Source: Cryomorphaceae bacterium
Lineage (GTDB): Bacteria; Bacteroidota; Bacteroidia; Flavobacteriales; Flavobacteriaceae
NCBI GenBank assembly: GCA_003331265.1
Contig: QOPV01000008.1
Coordinates: forward strand, 1-41,321
Direction of reading: 5' to 3'
Length of the DNA: 41,321 nt
In this document: piece after piece, positions 15,430 through 25,582 of the stretch
Numbering within the stretch: the first letter of the stretch is position 1
Layout of the letters: each line of letters opens with the position of its first letter
Translations under genes and position numbers: made by a program
Notes under the pieces: generated by a model
What the model was told of the DNA's origin: nothing
The model's database searches: none
What the model saw: the letters and a program-made list of their open reading frames with translations, nothing else

Positions 15430-16376
15430 AAAATTTTATAAATATTAATAACGTCAAGGATTATCAGGATCTTATTAAAGAATCTATAGAAATTAAAAAC
15501 AATCCTTATTCCCTTAAAAAAATAGGCGTTAATAAAACGCTAGGTCTAATTTTTTTTAATTCCAGTCTTAGAACTAGGCTGAGTACCATAAAAGCAGCTA
15601 AAATGCTTGGTTTGGAAACGATAGTTATGAATTTTAACAATGAAGGATGGGAGATTGAATTTGAAGAAAAGACAATTATGTCGAAAAACTCAGCTGAACA
15701 CGTTAAAGAAGCTGCTCAAGTTATATCTCAATATTGTGATATCATTGGAATTAGAGCCTTTGCTGAGTTAAAAAATAAAAATCATGATGAAAGTGAAAAA
15801 ATATTAAATTCATTCGTTAAGTACGGGTCAGTTCCAATTATAAATTTAGAAAGCTCTTGTGCTCATCCTCTTCAAGCATTAGCAGATGCTATTACAATTG
15901 AGGAGCATAAGAACAAACCTAATCCCAAAATAGTAATTTCATGGGCACCACACCCTAAATCACTTCCTCACGCAGTAGCAAATTCATTTATAAATATGGC
16001 CAGAATGAGTAATTATGACCTTGTTATCACAAACCCTATTGGGTATGATTTAAATCCAAAAGTAACAAAAGGAATAAATGTGATACATAATCAAGAGGAA
16101 GCTTTCAAAAATGCAGATTTTATATATGCTAAAAACTGGTCGAGTTACAATGATTATGGAAAAATCTTGATTAATGATAATAAATGGATGATAAATAAAA
16201 GAAAAATGGAAATAACTAATAATGCAAAATTTATGCATTGTCTCCCTGTTAGAAGAAATATAGTAGTCGATGATTCGGTTTTAGATTCAAATTATTCTTT
16301 AGTTATTAATCAAGCTAATAACAGAACGTATGCAGCTCAAACCATTTTAAAAAAAATAATATTAAATGAAGGATAA
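15426..16376 (+). CDS. argF': N-acylornithine carbamoyltransferase, probably N-succinylornithine type
   Basis: 316 residues. The carbamoyl-phosphate motif is the Bacteroidetes form FFNSSLRTRLST (43-54), and HCLPVRRN near 258-265 matches the Bacteroides fragilis succinylornithine transcarbamylase very closely. The specificity residue equivalent to Pro90 of that enzyme and Glu92 of Xanthomonas acetylornithine transcarbamylase is Ala90 here (NSAEHV). As I recall, replacing Glu92 by small residues including alanine shifts the Xanthomonas enzyme to succinylornithine. I therefore infer a succinyl substrate, with the acetyl form not excluded. Confidence 0.92.
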   Translation: MKNFININNVKDYQDLIKESIEIKNNPYSLKKIGVNKTLGLIFFNSSLRTRLSTIKAAKMLGLETIVMNFNNEGWEIEFEEKTIMSKNSAEHVKEAAQVISQYCDIIGIRAFAELKNKNHDESEKILNSFVKYGSVPIINLESSCAHPLQALADAITIEEHKNKPNPKIVISWAPHPKSLPHAVANSFINMARMSNYDLVITNPIGYDLNPKVTKGINVIHNQEEAFKNADFIYAKNWSSYNDYGKILINDNKWMINKRKMEITNNAKFMHCLPVRRNIVVDDSVLDSNYSLVINQANNRTYAAQTILKKIILNEG

Positions 16377-17145
16377 ATTAACTATAATCAAAGTCGGTGG
16401 AGCAGTTTTAAACGATAATAAGATTTTCAAAACATTCTTAAATAATTTTTCAAAAATTAAAGAAAAAAAAATATTAGTTCATGGTGGCGGAATAATAGCA
16501 TCAAACTATTTGGTTCGATTAGGAATTCCTCCCAAATTTATAAAAGGAAGAAGAATTACAGATGAAAAAACCTTAGACGTTGCTATTATGACTTATGCTG
16601 GTTTGATAAATAAAAAAATTGTAGCTCAGCTTCAAAAATCAAACTGTAATTCAATCGGTCTTTCTGGAGCAGATTGTAATTTAATTAAATCTAAAAAAAG
16701 AGAAATAAAGGATATTGATTTTGGTCTTGTTGGTGATATTACTCAAATTAATGTCAATTTTATAAATAATTTAATAAAAACAAATATTCATCCTGTTATT
16801 TGCTCACTATCGCACGACGGAAATGGTCAATTATTAAATACCAATGCAGATACAATTGCTTCAAAATTTGCAATAGAATTATCATCAATTTATGATGTTA
16901 CATTAAAATTTTGCTTTGATAAAGGAGGAGTTTTAACTAATCAAAACGACTCCTCCACAATTATTAGTTCTATAAATATAAATGACTATGAAAGTTTGAT
17001 AAATCAAAACATCATAACTGATGGAATGATTCCAAAAATCGAGAATTGTTTTAATGCCCTTAAAAAAGGAGTTAAAAATATTTTAATGGGAGACCATGAC
17101 ATAATAAAAAATGAAAAAGACTGTACTAAACTAACTCTTAACTAA
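16366..17145 (+). CDS. argB: N-acylglutamate kinase
   Basis: 259 residues, amino-acid-kinase fold. The N-terminal phosphate loop reads KVGGAVLNDN. LVHGGG is at about 39-44, and the substrate loop RRITDEKTLDV follows. The pathway's second step phosphorylates N-acylglutamate. In organisms using this kinase it is often the target of arginine feedback inhibition, but the N-terminal extension seen in arginine-inhibited hexameric forms is missing here. It overlaps argF' by 11 bases and its stop codon shares one base with the argE start. Confidence 0.94.
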   Translation: MKDKLTIIKVGGAVLNDNKIFKTFLNNFSKIKEKKILVHGGGIIASNYLVRLGIPPKFIKGRRITDEKTLDVAIMTYAGLINKKIVAQLQKSNCNSIGLSGADCNLIKSKKREIKDIDFGLVGDITQINVNFINNLIKTNIHPVICSLSHDGNGQLLNTNADTIASKFAIELSSIYDVTLKFCFDKGGVLTNQNDSSTIISSININDYESLINQNIITDGMIPKIENCFNALKKGVKNILMGDHDIIKNEKDCTKLTLN

Positions 17146-18200
17146 TGGAAAAAATAATTTCTGAATCAATCGAATTACTAAAAGATTTAATTTCTATTGA
17201 GTCATTTTCTTTTAATGAAGATAAAAGTGCTGGTAGAATTGAAAAATGGTTTTTCGATCACAACATTTCTTGCAAGAGAATAAAAAACAATGTCTATTCT
17301 AAAAATGAATTTTTCGATATTAAAAAACCTACAATCCTATTAAATTCTCATCACGATACAGTGAAACCTAATAAAGGATACACTAAAAACCCCTTTTCAA
17401 GTATCATTGAAAAAGGAAAATTATTTGGCCTTGGAAGTAACGATGCAGGTGGAGCATTAGTTTCATTAATTGGAGTATTTACTTATCTATACAACAAAAA
17501 AAATTTAAAATATAATTTCATATTGCTAGCTTCTGCTGAAGAGGAATGTTCAGGGGATAATGGGATAAGCTCAATAATTCCTGTTCTACCAAAAATAAAT
17601 TTTGGCATTATTGGTGAACCTACTCTAATGAAAATGGCTGTAGCTGAAAAAGGACTTGTAGTTTTGGATTTACATGTGAAAGGAACTGCAAGTCATGCTG
17701 CCCATCCAAATAACGATAATCCTATACTTAAATCAATACCTGTGTTAAATTGGATAAAAAATCTAAACTTTAATAGACGATCAGATTTTCTTGGAGATAC
17801 AAAAGCTACAATAACTCAAATAAGTTCGGGTAATCAGCATAACGTAGTTCCCTCAGAGCTAAATATAGTTCTTGATGTTAGGGTGAATGATAGGTATACT
17901 AATAAAGAGATTTACGAAATACTAAAAAAAGATGCTCCTTGTAAAATTAAGCCAAGATCATTAAATTTAAATTCTTCGTCAATTGATTTAGAGCATCCAA
18001 TAGTTAAAGGAGCAGATAGTATTCAAATTGAAAAATATGGTTCTCCGACTCTATCAGATCAGTCTAAGATTTCATTTCCTTCAATAAAAATTGGTCCAGG
18101 AGATTCCAAAAGATCTCATACTGCTGATGAATTTATTTATATAAATGAAATTAAAAATGCCATTCCCATTTATATAAAACTATTAAATACAATAATTTAA
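17145..18200 (+). CDS. argE: N-acylornithine/N-acylcitrulline deacylase, M20 peptidase family
   Basis: 351 residues, zinc-dependent M20 family. The first metal-site motif is NSHHDTVKP, followed by GSNDAGGALVS with the bridging aspartate and AEEECSGDNG carrying the catalytic glutamate pair. The dimerisation lid is the HVKGTASHAAHP segment. In the transcarbamylase-type pathway the acyl group is removed from acyl-citrulline, so this protein probably acts after ArgF' and before ArgG. It is 11 bases upstream of argH. Confidence 0.93.
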   Translation: MEKIISESIELLKDLISIESFSFNEDKSAGRIEKWFFDHNISCKRIKNNVYSKNEFFDIKKPTILLNSHHDTVKPNKGYTKNPFSSIIEKGKLFGLGSNDAGGALVSLIGVFTYLYNKKNLKYNFILLASAEEECSGDNGISSIIPVLPKINFGIIGEPTLMKMAVAEKGLVVLDLHVKGTASHAAHPNNDNPILKSIPVLNWIKNLNFNRRSDFLGDTKATITQISSGNQHNVVPSELNIVLDVRVNDRYTNKEIYEILKKDAPCKIKPRSLNLNSSSIDLEHPIVKGADSIQIEKYGSPTLSDQSKISFPSIKIGPGDSKRSHTADEFIYINEIKNAIPIYIKLLNTII

Positions 18201-18211
18201 AAATTACAATT

Positions 18212-19495
18212 ATGAAACTTTGGAATAAAAATGACCTTCTTAACAAAAAAATTGAAAAATTTACTGTTGGCAACGATAGAATATATGATTTGTACATAGC
18301 AAAATATGATATTAAGGCATCTATTGTACATGCAAAAATGTTAAATAAGTCGAAAATTATTTCAAACAATGAAATGAATTTGATAGTTAATGAGTTAAAT
18401 GTCTTAAATACTCAAATATTAAAAGATGATTTTATTATTGAAGAAAAATTTGAGGATATTCATTCAAAAATTGAATTTATATTAACAAAAAAATTGGGAG
18501 ATGTCGGAAAGAAAATTCACACTGGAAGATCAAGAAATGACCAGGTGCTTGTTGCAACTCAACTTTATTTAAAAGATCAAATAAAAGAAATTAAAGATAG
18601 TATCAAAGAATTATTTGAGACATTAATTGATTTAGCCGAGAAGAACAAGAATCATTTATTACCTGGCTATACTCACCTACAAGTAGCTATGCCATCTTCA
18701 TTTGGTCTTTGGTTTTCCTCATATGCTGAATGTTTAATAGATGATATTTTATACTTGAACACTGCCTATAAAATTAATAATCAAAACCCTTTAGGAAGTG
18801 CTGCTGGCTATGGAAGTTCATTTAAAATTGATAGAAATTACACGACAAAAGAATTAGAATTTGAGACATTAAAATTCAATGTAGTTGCTGCACAAATGAA
18901 CAGAGGGAAAATCGAAAAATCTGTTGCAATAGCGATTTCGCAAATAGCAAATACATTATCAAAATTTTCATCTGATATATGTTTTTATATGACTCAAGAA
19001 TTAAATTTCATTTCTTTTCCAGATGAATTAACGACAGGCTCAAGTATTATGCCTCACAAAAAAAATCCTGATGTATTTGAATTAATAAGAGGAAAATGTA
19101 ATGCAATTCAATCTATCACAAACGAATTGAATCTTATTACTACAAACCTTACTAGTGGCTATCATAGAGACATGCAACTTTTAAAAGAAAAAATAATAGA
19201 GGGCATTAATGAAATAAAAAAATGTATTGAATTAACTAGTTATTCAATTAAGAAAATTAAGATAAGAAAAAATATTTTAGATGATAAAAAATATGAGTAC
19301 TCCTTTACAGTAGAAAATCTTAATAAATTAGTAAATAGTGGTTTATCATTTAGAGATGCCTATATAAAAATATCAGAATCGATAAAAAAAGGTAATTACA
19401 TTCCAGAAAAAAATATAGAGCACAATCTTATTGGAAGTATAAATAATTTATGTTTAGAAGAAATAAGAGCTAAGATGAAAAATTACTTTAATTAA
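18212..19495 (+). CDS. argH: Argininosuccinate lyase
   Basis: 427 residues of the fumarase/aspartase superfamily. HTGRSRNDQV is near residue 104, and the signature loop GSSIMPHKKNPD holds the catalytic serine. It splits argininosuccinate into arginine and fumarate, the last step. It ends the arginine operon and lies tail-to-tail with hisIE with a single base between the two stop codons, so no dedicated terminator fits between the operons. Confidence 0.96.
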   Translation: MKLWNKNDLLNKKIEKFTVGNDRIYDLYIAKYDIKASIVHAKMLNKSKIISNNEMNLIVNELNVLNTQILKDDFIIEEKFEDIHSKIEFILTKKLGDVGKKIHTGRSRNDQVLVATQLYLKDQIKEIKDSIKELFETLIDLAEKNKNHLLPGYTHLQVAMPSSFGLWFSSYAECLIDDILYLNTAYKINNQNPLGSAAGYGSSFKIDRNYTTKELEFETLKFNVVAAQMNRGKIEKSVAIAISQIANTLSKFSSDICFYMTQELNFISFPDELTTGSSIMPHKKNPDVFELIRGKCNAIQSITNELNLITTNLTSGYHRDMQLLKEKIIEGINEIKKCIELTSYSIKKIKIRKNILDDKKYEYSFTVENLNKLVNSGLSFRDAYIKISESIKKGNYIPEKNIEHNLIGSINNLCLEEIRAKMKNYFN

Positions 19496-19496
19496 A

Positions 19497-20090
19497 TTAT
19501 TTAGATCTCGATTTTAAAACATCAATTACATTTTTCATTTTATATCCCTTGTCTTGCAGAAGAATTAAATAGTGAAACAAAAGATCAGCAGACTCATTTA
19601 AAAATAATTTCCCGTTGTTATCTTTAGCTTCAATAACCATCTCTACTGCTTCCTCTCCAACTTTTTGAGCAATCTTATTTGTTCCTTTTCTAAAAAGATT
19701 TGAAACGTAGCTAGATTCATCAAGATTATTTTTTCTATTTTCAATTACTCCCTCGAGGATATCAATAAAATTTTCTGATTTGTTAATTTCTTCAAAACAA
19801 GTGTCATCTCCTTTGTGACAAACTGGACCGACTGGATTTACTTTTATTAATACAGTATCGTTATCACAATCTTCTTTTAAAGAAACAACATGTAATTCGT
19901 TACCACTTTCCTCTCCTTTTTTCCAAATTCTTTGTTTAGTTCTACTATAAAAATGAACAATATCAGTATTTAAAGTTAAACTTAAGGATTCTTGATTTAA
20001 ATAACCTAACATCAATACTTTATAAGTTGTATTGTCTTGAATAATTGCGGGCACTAAACCGTCTTTGTTTTTACTAAAATCTAATTTCAT
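19497..20090 (-). CDS. hisIE: Bifunctional phosphoribosyl-AMP cyclohydrolase / phosphoribosyl-ATP pyrophosphatase
   Basis: 197 residues, two domains. The N-terminal HisI part (about 1-110) shows [18 protein letters not shown] and the metal-binding cysteine segment EDCDND...[10 protein letters not shown]. The C-terminal HisE part (about 110-197) is the helical MazG-like fold with [10 protein letters not shown] carrying the Mg-binding acidic residues. It performs steps 2 and 3 of histidine synthesis and closes the operon. It overlaps hisF by four bases. Confidence 0.95.
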   Translation of the reverse strand: MKLDFSKNKDGLVPAIIQDNTTYKVLMLGYLNQESLSLTLNTDIVHFYSRTKQRIWKKGEESGNELHVVSLKEDCDNDTVLIKVNPVGPVCHKGDDTCFEEINKSENFIDILEGVIENRKNNLDESSYVSNLFRKGTNKIAQKVGEEAVEMVIEAKDNNGKLFLNESADLLFHYLILLQDKGYKMKNVIDVLKSRSK

Positions 20091-20842
20091 AATCGTATTG
20101 GTATATTATTATTTTTTAATTCTGTTTTAAGATCTTTTAATCTTATTTCATTAAAATGAAATACACTAGCAGCAAGTGCTGCGTCAATATTACCAGATTT
20201 AAAGACTTCATTAAAATGTTCAATTTTTCCCGCTCCTCCTGATGCAATTATTGGGATATTGACTATTTGCGACAACTTTTCAAGCGCCTGACAAGCAAAT
20301 CCATTTTTAGTTCCATCATGATCCATCGAAGTAAAAAGAATTTCTCCTGCTCCCCTATCCTCTACTTCTTTAGCCCAGTCAAATAACCTGATTTCTGTTT
20401 TAACTCTTCCTCCAACCAAATACACAAACCAATCATTATCGACATACTTAGCATCAATTGCCACTACAATGCACTGGGTTCCAAAATTTGTTGCTAATTC
20501 ATTAATAAAATCAGGGTTTTTTACAGCATAGCTATTTATCGAAACCTTATCTGCTCCGCTTTTAAGAAGAATATCAACATCTTCTACTGTTTTAATTCCA
20601 CCGCCAACAGTGAAGGGGATATTAATATTCTTTGAAATCTCATCAGCTAGCTTAGCAAATGTTTTTCTATCTTCTTTTGTAGCGGTTATATCTAAAAAAA
20701 CAAGTTCATCTGCTCCATTTTCAGAGTAATACCTAGCAAGCTCAACCGGATCCCCCGCATCTACAAGATCAACAAAATTAACTCCCTTTACAGTTCTTGA
20801 GTCTTTAATATCAAGACACGGAATTATTCTTTTTGCTAGCAT
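20087..20842 (-). CDS. hisF: Imidazole glycerol phosphate synthase, cyclase subunit
   Basis: 251 residues, a (beta-alpha)8 barrel. The catalytic aspartate at the start is in RIIPCLDI (residue 11 region) and the second in AIDAK near 130. Half-barrel phosphate loops are visible as FTVGGGI and IASGGAG. It works with HisH to make imidazole glycerol phosphate and AICAR. The start overlaps the 3' end of hisA by seven bases. Confidence 0.96.
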   Translation of the reverse strand: MLAKRIIPCLDIKDSRTVKGVNFVDLVDAGDPVELARYYSENGADELVFLDITATKEDRKTFAKLADEISKNINIPFTVGGGIKTVEDVDILLKSGADKVSINSYAVKNPDFINELATNFGTQCIVVAIDAKYVDNDWFVYLVGGRVKTEIRLFDWAKEVEDRGAGEILFTSMDHDGTKNGFACQALEKLSQIVNIPIIASGGAGKIEHFNEVFKSGNIDAALAASVFHFNEIRLKDLKTELKNNNIPIRL

Positions 20843-21564
20843 TTTGTTTCTATAAAATTCATTAAACTTTTCAATTCTATTTTGTTTTCATAAATAGCTT
20901 TCCCTAAAATAGCACCCTCACAACCAGCTTCATTCAATTTTTCTAAATCTTCAATACATGATATTCCACCTGAAGCAATTAAAGAAATACCTTTAAATGA
21001 CTTCAATATATCTTTATATATTTCTGTAGAGGGTCCTTTTAACATTCCGTCTTTGGATATATCTGTTGGAATGACATATTTAATTCCTTTAGAAATGTGA
21101 TATTCTAAAAAATCCATAAGATCATTTCCTGAATCATTAAGCCACCCATTAGTTTTAATCTTATTGTCTAAAAAATCAGCTCCTAAAATTATTTTATCGC
21201 TTCCATATTTTTCAAACAAATCATCAAAGGTTTCAGGATCTGAAACAGCTATGCTTCCTAGTGTTACTTGAGATGCGCCTGACTCAAATGCGACTTTAAC
21301 ATCTTCAATTGATTTTAAACCACCTCCAAAATCTACTTTTAAAGCTGTTTTTAAGGCAATTTGCTCAAGAATCTTATAATTTATAATCTTACTTGACTTA
21401 GCTCCATCTAAATCAACCAAATGAAGAAAATCTATTCTATGATCTTCAAATCGCTGAGCCATCTCAAATGGATTAGAGCTATAAATAGTTTTTTTATTAT
21501 AATCACCCTGTGATAACCTAACACATTTTCCCTCAATAATATCTATAGCTGGAATTACTCTCAT
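20836..21564 (-). CDS. hisA: ProFAR isomerase
   Basis: 242 residues, a (beta-alpha)8 barrel homologous to HisF. The catalytic aspartate is near the N-terminus in RVIPAIDI (Asp8), with partner residues in the [11 protein letters not shown] segment. Phosphate loops are VDFGGGLKS and LIASGGI. It isomerises ProFAR to PRFAR, step 4. It is two bases downstream of hisH in the operon. Confidence 0.95.
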   Translation of the reverse strand: MRVIPAIDIIEGKCVRLSQGDYNKKTIYSSNPFEMAQRFEDHRIDFLHLVDLDGAKSSKIINYKILEQIALKTALKVDFGGGLKSIEDVKVAFESGASQVTLGSIAVSDPETFDDLFEKYGSDKIILGADFLDNKIKTNGWLNDSGNDLMDFLEYHISKGIKYVIPTDISKDGMLKGPSTEIYKDILKSFKGISLIASGGISCIEDLEKLNEAGCEGAILGKAIYENKIELKSLMNFIETKC

Positions 21565-21566
21565 TA

Positions 21567-22148
21567 CTAATTATTTATAAAATTTTTAAGCACTAATTCA
21601 CCTTTACTTCCACTTTTTTCAGGATGAAACTGAACACCAGTGAAGTTATTTTTTTTAATAGCAGTACTATAATTGATTCCGTAATTGGAGATAGCAACAG
21701 CATGTTTTAAAATCGGAACATAATAACTATGAACTAAATACATGTATTCGTTTTCATTAATTGAATCAAATAAACTGGTTTTTAAATCAAAAATAGTGTT
21801 CCACCCTATTTGAGGAACTTTTAATGAATTATTAAACCTTTTTACATTTGAATCAAATATTTTCAAGCAATCTGTATTTCCTTCCTCAGAAAAATTACAC
21901 ATTAACTGCATGCCTAAGCATATACCCAACACAGGCTGCTTGAGTTGTGGAATAAGCAAGTCTAAACCTTTAGATTTAAGTTTTCTCATTGCACTAGTGG
22001 CCTGACCAACACCAGGGAAAATAACTTTATCAGAACTAGAAATAACTTCTTTATCTGATGTTAATACACTATTACAACCTAGTCTTTTCAAAGCATACTT
22101 AACACTTTGAGTATTTCCAGCACCATAATCAATTATTGCTATTCTCAT
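21567..22148 (-). CDS. hisH: Imidazole glycerol phosphate synthase, glutaminase subunit
   Basis: 193 residues, class-I glutamine amidotransferase. The nucleophile cysteine is in LGICLGMQ (about residue 77), the oxyanion loop precedes it, and the His-Glu pair is in VQFHPEKSG near the C-terminus. It hydrolyses glutamine and channels ammonia to HisF. Its start shares one base with the end of hisB. Confidence 0.95.
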   Translation of the reverse strand: MRIAIIDYGAGNTQSVKYALKRLGCNSVLTSDKEVISSSDKVIFPGVGQATSAMRKLKSKGLDLLIPQLKQPVLGICLGMQLMCNFSEEGNTDCLKIFDSNVKRFNNSLKVPQIGWNTIFDLKTSLFDSINENEYMYLVHSYYVPILKHAVAISNYGINYSTAIKKNNFTGVQFHPEKSGSKGELVLKNFINN

Positions 22149-23260
22149 TATAAAACTCCCTTTGTTGAGGGTAATATTAGTTTATCTTGATTTTTTGAAA
22201 CTGCTGTTTTTATACACTTAGCAAAAGCTTTAAATATAGATTCGATTTTATGATGTTCATTTGTTCCTTCAACTTTAATATTAGCATTTAACTTGGCTCC
22301 ATCACAAAAAGATTTAAAAAAATGATAAAACATTTCTGTTGGCACATCTCCTATTTTTTCTCTTTTAAACTCAGCATCCCAAACCAGCCAACCTCTTCCC
22401 CCAAAATCTATAGCAACCTGAGCTAAGCAATCGTCCATAGGTAGGGAAAAAGCATATCTTTCTATACCTATTTTCTTCCCTAAAAGAGATGAAAAAGATT
22501 CTCCAAGAGCAATAGCGGTATCCTCTACAGTGTGATGTTCATCAACATTTAAATCACCATCTACTTTGATGTTTAAATCTACAAGTGAATGTTTGGAAAG
22601 CTGATCAAGCATATGATCAAAAAAAGAAAGACCAGTATCTATATTACTTTTACCAGTACCATCTAAATCAAGTTCAACCTCAATATTTGTTTCATTAGTT
22701 TTTCTTTTAAAAGAGGAATACCTGTTTAATCCACTCAAGTAATCATAAACAGATTTCCAAGAATCTGTTTTAAGTTTAACAACATCATTTAATGAATCGT
22801 TAACATCTGATCCGTTATAAAGTATTCCAGAACAGTTTAAATTTTTAGCAAGATGCATATCAGACTCTCTGTCTCCAATAACAAAAGAATTCTTGATATC
22901 AATTTCAGGATCCTCAATATATTCTGTTAACATTCCAGTTCTTGGTTTTCTGTAATTGGAGTTCTCATTTTCAAAACTTTTATCAATGTGAGTTTTAAAA
23001 AAACTAACCTCTTCATTTTTAAATGAATTAATAATAAAATTTTGAACAGGCCAAAACGTTTCCTCTGGAAAAGAATCTGTACCTAAACCGTCTTGATTAG
23101 TAACCATAACCAGTTTAAAGTCTAACTCTTCACTTATCTTATTTAAATACTTAAAAACACCAGGAAAAAAAGATAATTTATCAAAACTATCTAATTGTTT
23201 ATCAATCTTAGGTTCCTCAACTAAAGTTCCGTCTCTATCTATAAATAGAATTTTTTTCAT
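22148..23260 (-). CDS. hisB: Bifunctional histidinol-phosphatase / imidazoleglycerol-phosphate dehydratase
   Basis: 370 residues. The N-terminal HAD phosphatase domain (about 1-175) has the nucleophile pair in FIDRDGT (Asp8, Asp10) and VIGDRESD (about 127-134). The C-terminal dehydratase domain (about 180-370) has the manganese-binding motifs FDHMLDQ (214-220) and DEHHTVED (240-247). The zinc-binding Cys/His loop of the E. coli phosphatase domain is not present: the equivalent stretch reads THIDKSF...SNYRKPRTGM without cysteines. The fusion is normal in Bacteroidetes and enteric bacteria. It overlaps hisC by four bases. Confidence 0.95.
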   Translation of the reverse strand: MKKILFIDRDGTLVEEPKIDKQLDSFDKLSFFPGVFKYLNKISEELDFKLVMVTNQDGLGTDSFPEETFWPVQNFIINSFKNEEVSFFKTHIDKSFENENSNYRKPRTGMLTEYIEDPEIDIKNSFVIGDRESDMHLAKNLNCSGILYNGSDVNDSLNDVVKLKTDSWKSVYDYLSGLNRYSSFKRKTNETNIEVELDLDGTGKSNIDTGLSFFDHMLDQLSKHSLVDLNIKVDGDLNVDEHHTVEDTAIALGESFSSLLGKKIGIERYAFSLPMDDCLAQVAIDFGGRGWLVWDAEFKREKIGDVPTEMFYHFFKSFCDGAKLNANIKVEGTNEHHKIESIFKAFAKCIKTAVSKNQDKLILPSTKGVL

Positions 23261-24294
23261 AACTGATTAAGTATTTTAATTAAACTTTTATTTTCATTTT
23301 CTGTTCCAATCGTGATTCTTAAACAATTTTGACACAATGGTTGATTAGACCTGTCTCTAACAATAATACCATTCTTTAATAACTGATTATATCTTAAATC
23401 AGCATTATCAACTTTAACTAAAAGAAAATTTGAATCAGATTTATATATTTTCTCAATAAAATCAAGTTTTTCTAAACAGGATAGTAATAGCTTTCTTTGA
23501 TTTAATACAAGATCAATATTCTTTTTAATCTCATCGATCTTGTTCAGCTCCTCTAAAGCTTTTCTCTCTGTAAGTACATTTATATTATATGGTGGTTTAA
23601 TTTTATTTAAGTAATTAATAATTTTTTGATTTGAAAACCCCATACCAAGTCTTATTCCAGCCATTCCATAAGCTTTAGACATAGTTTGAGTAATTATCAA
23701 GTTATTATTATCATTTATTAAGCTGATTAAAGACTGTTTAGATGAAAAATCTATATAAGCCTCATCAACCACAACAACCCCATTAAAACCTTTGATTAAG
23801 TCAGTTAAATCATTTGTATCAAATGAATTTCCTGTAGGGTTATTAGGTGAACACAAAAACAAAATCTTAATGCATGATGAACTTAATTTTAGGATTTCAT
23901 TTTTATCAATTGAAAAATCACTTTTTAATGGAATTTCAATATTCTCAACTCCATTGGTTTTAGCGATGACATCATACATTCCATAAGTTGGCGGAAGAGT
24001 GATGATTTTATCCTTATTAGGATTGCAAAAGACTCTTACAATTAAATCTAAAATTTCATCAGTTCCATTTCCAAATACAATTTGATTTACATTAACATTT
24101 TTTATATTAGAAACTACCTTTGTTAGTTCAGTGTGTTTATTATCTGGATACCTATTAATTGCATTCTCAAAAGGAGATTCATTTGCATCCAAATAGATGA
24201 ATTTCTTATCGTTTAACTTCTTAAAATCATCTCTTGCAGATGAATAAGAGGACATGTTTTTTATATTATTTCTTACCAGAGTATCTATATTCAT
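23257..24294 (-). CDS. hisC: Histidinol-phosphate aminotransferase
   Basis: 345 residues, fold-type I PLP enzyme. DANESPFEN near residue 37 binds substrate, NNPTG is at 151-155, Asp177 (VVDEAYIDF) contacts the PLP ring, and the Schiff-base lysine is Lys207 in TMSKAYG, with GIRLGMGF after it. It converts imidazole acetol phosphate to histidinol phosphate. It follows hisD after one base. Confidence 0.95.
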   Translation of the reverse strand: MNIDTLVRNNIKNMSSYSSARDDFKKLNDKKFIYLDANESPFENAINRYPDNKHTELTKVVSNIKNVNVNQIVFGNGTDEILDLIVRVFCNPNKDKIITLPPTYGMYDVIAKTNGVENIEIPLKSDFSIDKNEILKLSSSCIKILFLCSPNNPTGNSFDTNDLTDLIKGFNGVVVVDEAYIDFSSKQSLISLINDNNNLIITQTMSKAYGMAGIRLGMGFSNQKIINYLNKIKPPYNINVLTERKALEELNKIDEIKKNIDLVLNQRKLLLSCLEKLDFIEKIYKSDSNFLLVKVDNADLRYNQLLKNGIIVRDRSNQPLCQNCLRITIGTENENKSLIKILNQL

Positions 24295-24295
24295 T

Positions 24296-25582
24296 TTAAT
24301 TATTTAAATCTTTTACTCTAATTGATATTGCATTTTTGTGGGCTTGTAAACCTTCAGCATCAGCCATAGTTTCAACTGTTTTAGAAATATTCAATAAACC
24401 TTCTTTTGATATTTTTTGAAACGTTATGGTCTTTAAAAAACTATCTAAATTAACTCCACTGTATTGTTTAGCATTTCCATTTGTAGGAAGTGTGTGATTT
24501 GTTCCAGAGGCATAATCACCAGCACTTTCAGGTGTATAGTTCCCTATAAAAACAGAGCCAGCACTTACTATTTTGTCAATAAAAAAAGATTCATTTTCTA
24601 CATTAATTATATAATGTTCTGGCGCATATTGATTAATAAATTCAACTGCCTCTAATTTATTTTCAAAAAATATAAGTTTTGAATTTGAAATTGATTTATT
24701 TATAAAATCCTTTCTGTCTAAATTTTCAATTTGATCATTTATACATTTTTCAACATCATTAATTAAAGACTTTGAAAGACTCACAAAAATCACTTGACTG
24801 TCTGGACCATGCTCTGCTTGAGATAATAAATCTGAGGCTATATACTCAGGATTAGCGTTCTGATCTGCTAAAACTAATAATTCACTAGGACCAGCAGGCA
24901 TATCTATTGCAGTATTGAAATTTATAGATTTTAATTTTGCATAGGTAACGTACTGATTTCCTGGGCCAAATATCTTGTTAACTTTTGGTACTGACTCCGT
25001 ACCAATACTCATAGCTGCTATTGATTGTGCTCCACCAACACAAATAACTTTATTTACCTTACATAGTTTAGCACAGTATAATATTGCAGGATGAAGTTCA
25101 CCATTATTGTTTGGAGGAGAGCAAAGAACTATATTTTTACAATTTGCTATCATAGCTGGAATTGCCAACATTAATACTGAAGAGAATAATGGAGCTGTTC
25201 CACCAGGAATATATAAACCAACATTTTCAATGGCTCTTTTTTCTTGCCAGCAAAACACACCAGGTGTTGTTTCAGTTTTTTTAGAGTTAAAAGCCTGATT
25301 TTTATGAAATTTGTAAATATTATTAAAAGCTATATTGATGGATTCTTTTAAATCTTTATCAATATCATTTTCAGAATTATTTATTTTTTTATCACTAACT
25401 AGCAGATCATTTAAATTAACCTTATCAAATTTATTAGTATAATCAACTAAAGCCTCATCTCCTTTTAATTTGACATTTGTAAAAATTTCATCTACAATAC
25501 CTTTTACAGAGTCAAGACTGTATAAAGGTCTTTTTGCAAGTGATGACCATGTGTTTTTTTCAGGATTAAATACTTTATTCAT
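24296..25582 (-). CDS. hisD: Histidinol dehydrogenase
   Basis: 428 residues, the standard length. It oxidises histidinol to histidine in two NAD-dependent steps using zinc. Typical segments are GLYIPGGTAPLFSSVLMLAIPA, the QSIAAMSIG region, AEHGPDSQ with the zinc-binding Gln/His region, and APEHYI with the catalytic Glu-His pair. The C-terminal HKNAISIR carries the last zinc ligand. Its start and the hisG stop share one base. Confidence 0.96.
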   Translation of the reverse strand: MNKVFNPEKNTWSSLAKRPLYSLDSVKGIVDEIFTNVKLKGDEALVDYTNKFDKVNLNDLLVSDKKINNSENDIDKDLKESINIAFNNIYKFHKNQAFNSKKTETTPGVFCWQEKRAIENVGLYIPGGTAPLFSSVLMLAIPAMIANCKNIVLCSPPNNNGELHPAILYCAKLCKVNKVICVGGAQSIAAMSIGTESVPKVNKIFGPGNQYVTYAKLKSINFNTAIDMPAGPSELLVLADQNANPEYIASDLLSQAEHGPDSQVIFVSLSKSLINDVEKCINDQIENLDRKDFINKSISNSKLIFFENKLEAVEFINQYAPEHYIINVENESFFIDKIVSAGSVFIGNYTPESAGDYASGTNHTLPTNGNAKQYSGVNLDSFLKTITFQKISKEGLLNISKTVETMADAEGLQAHKNAISIRVKDLNN

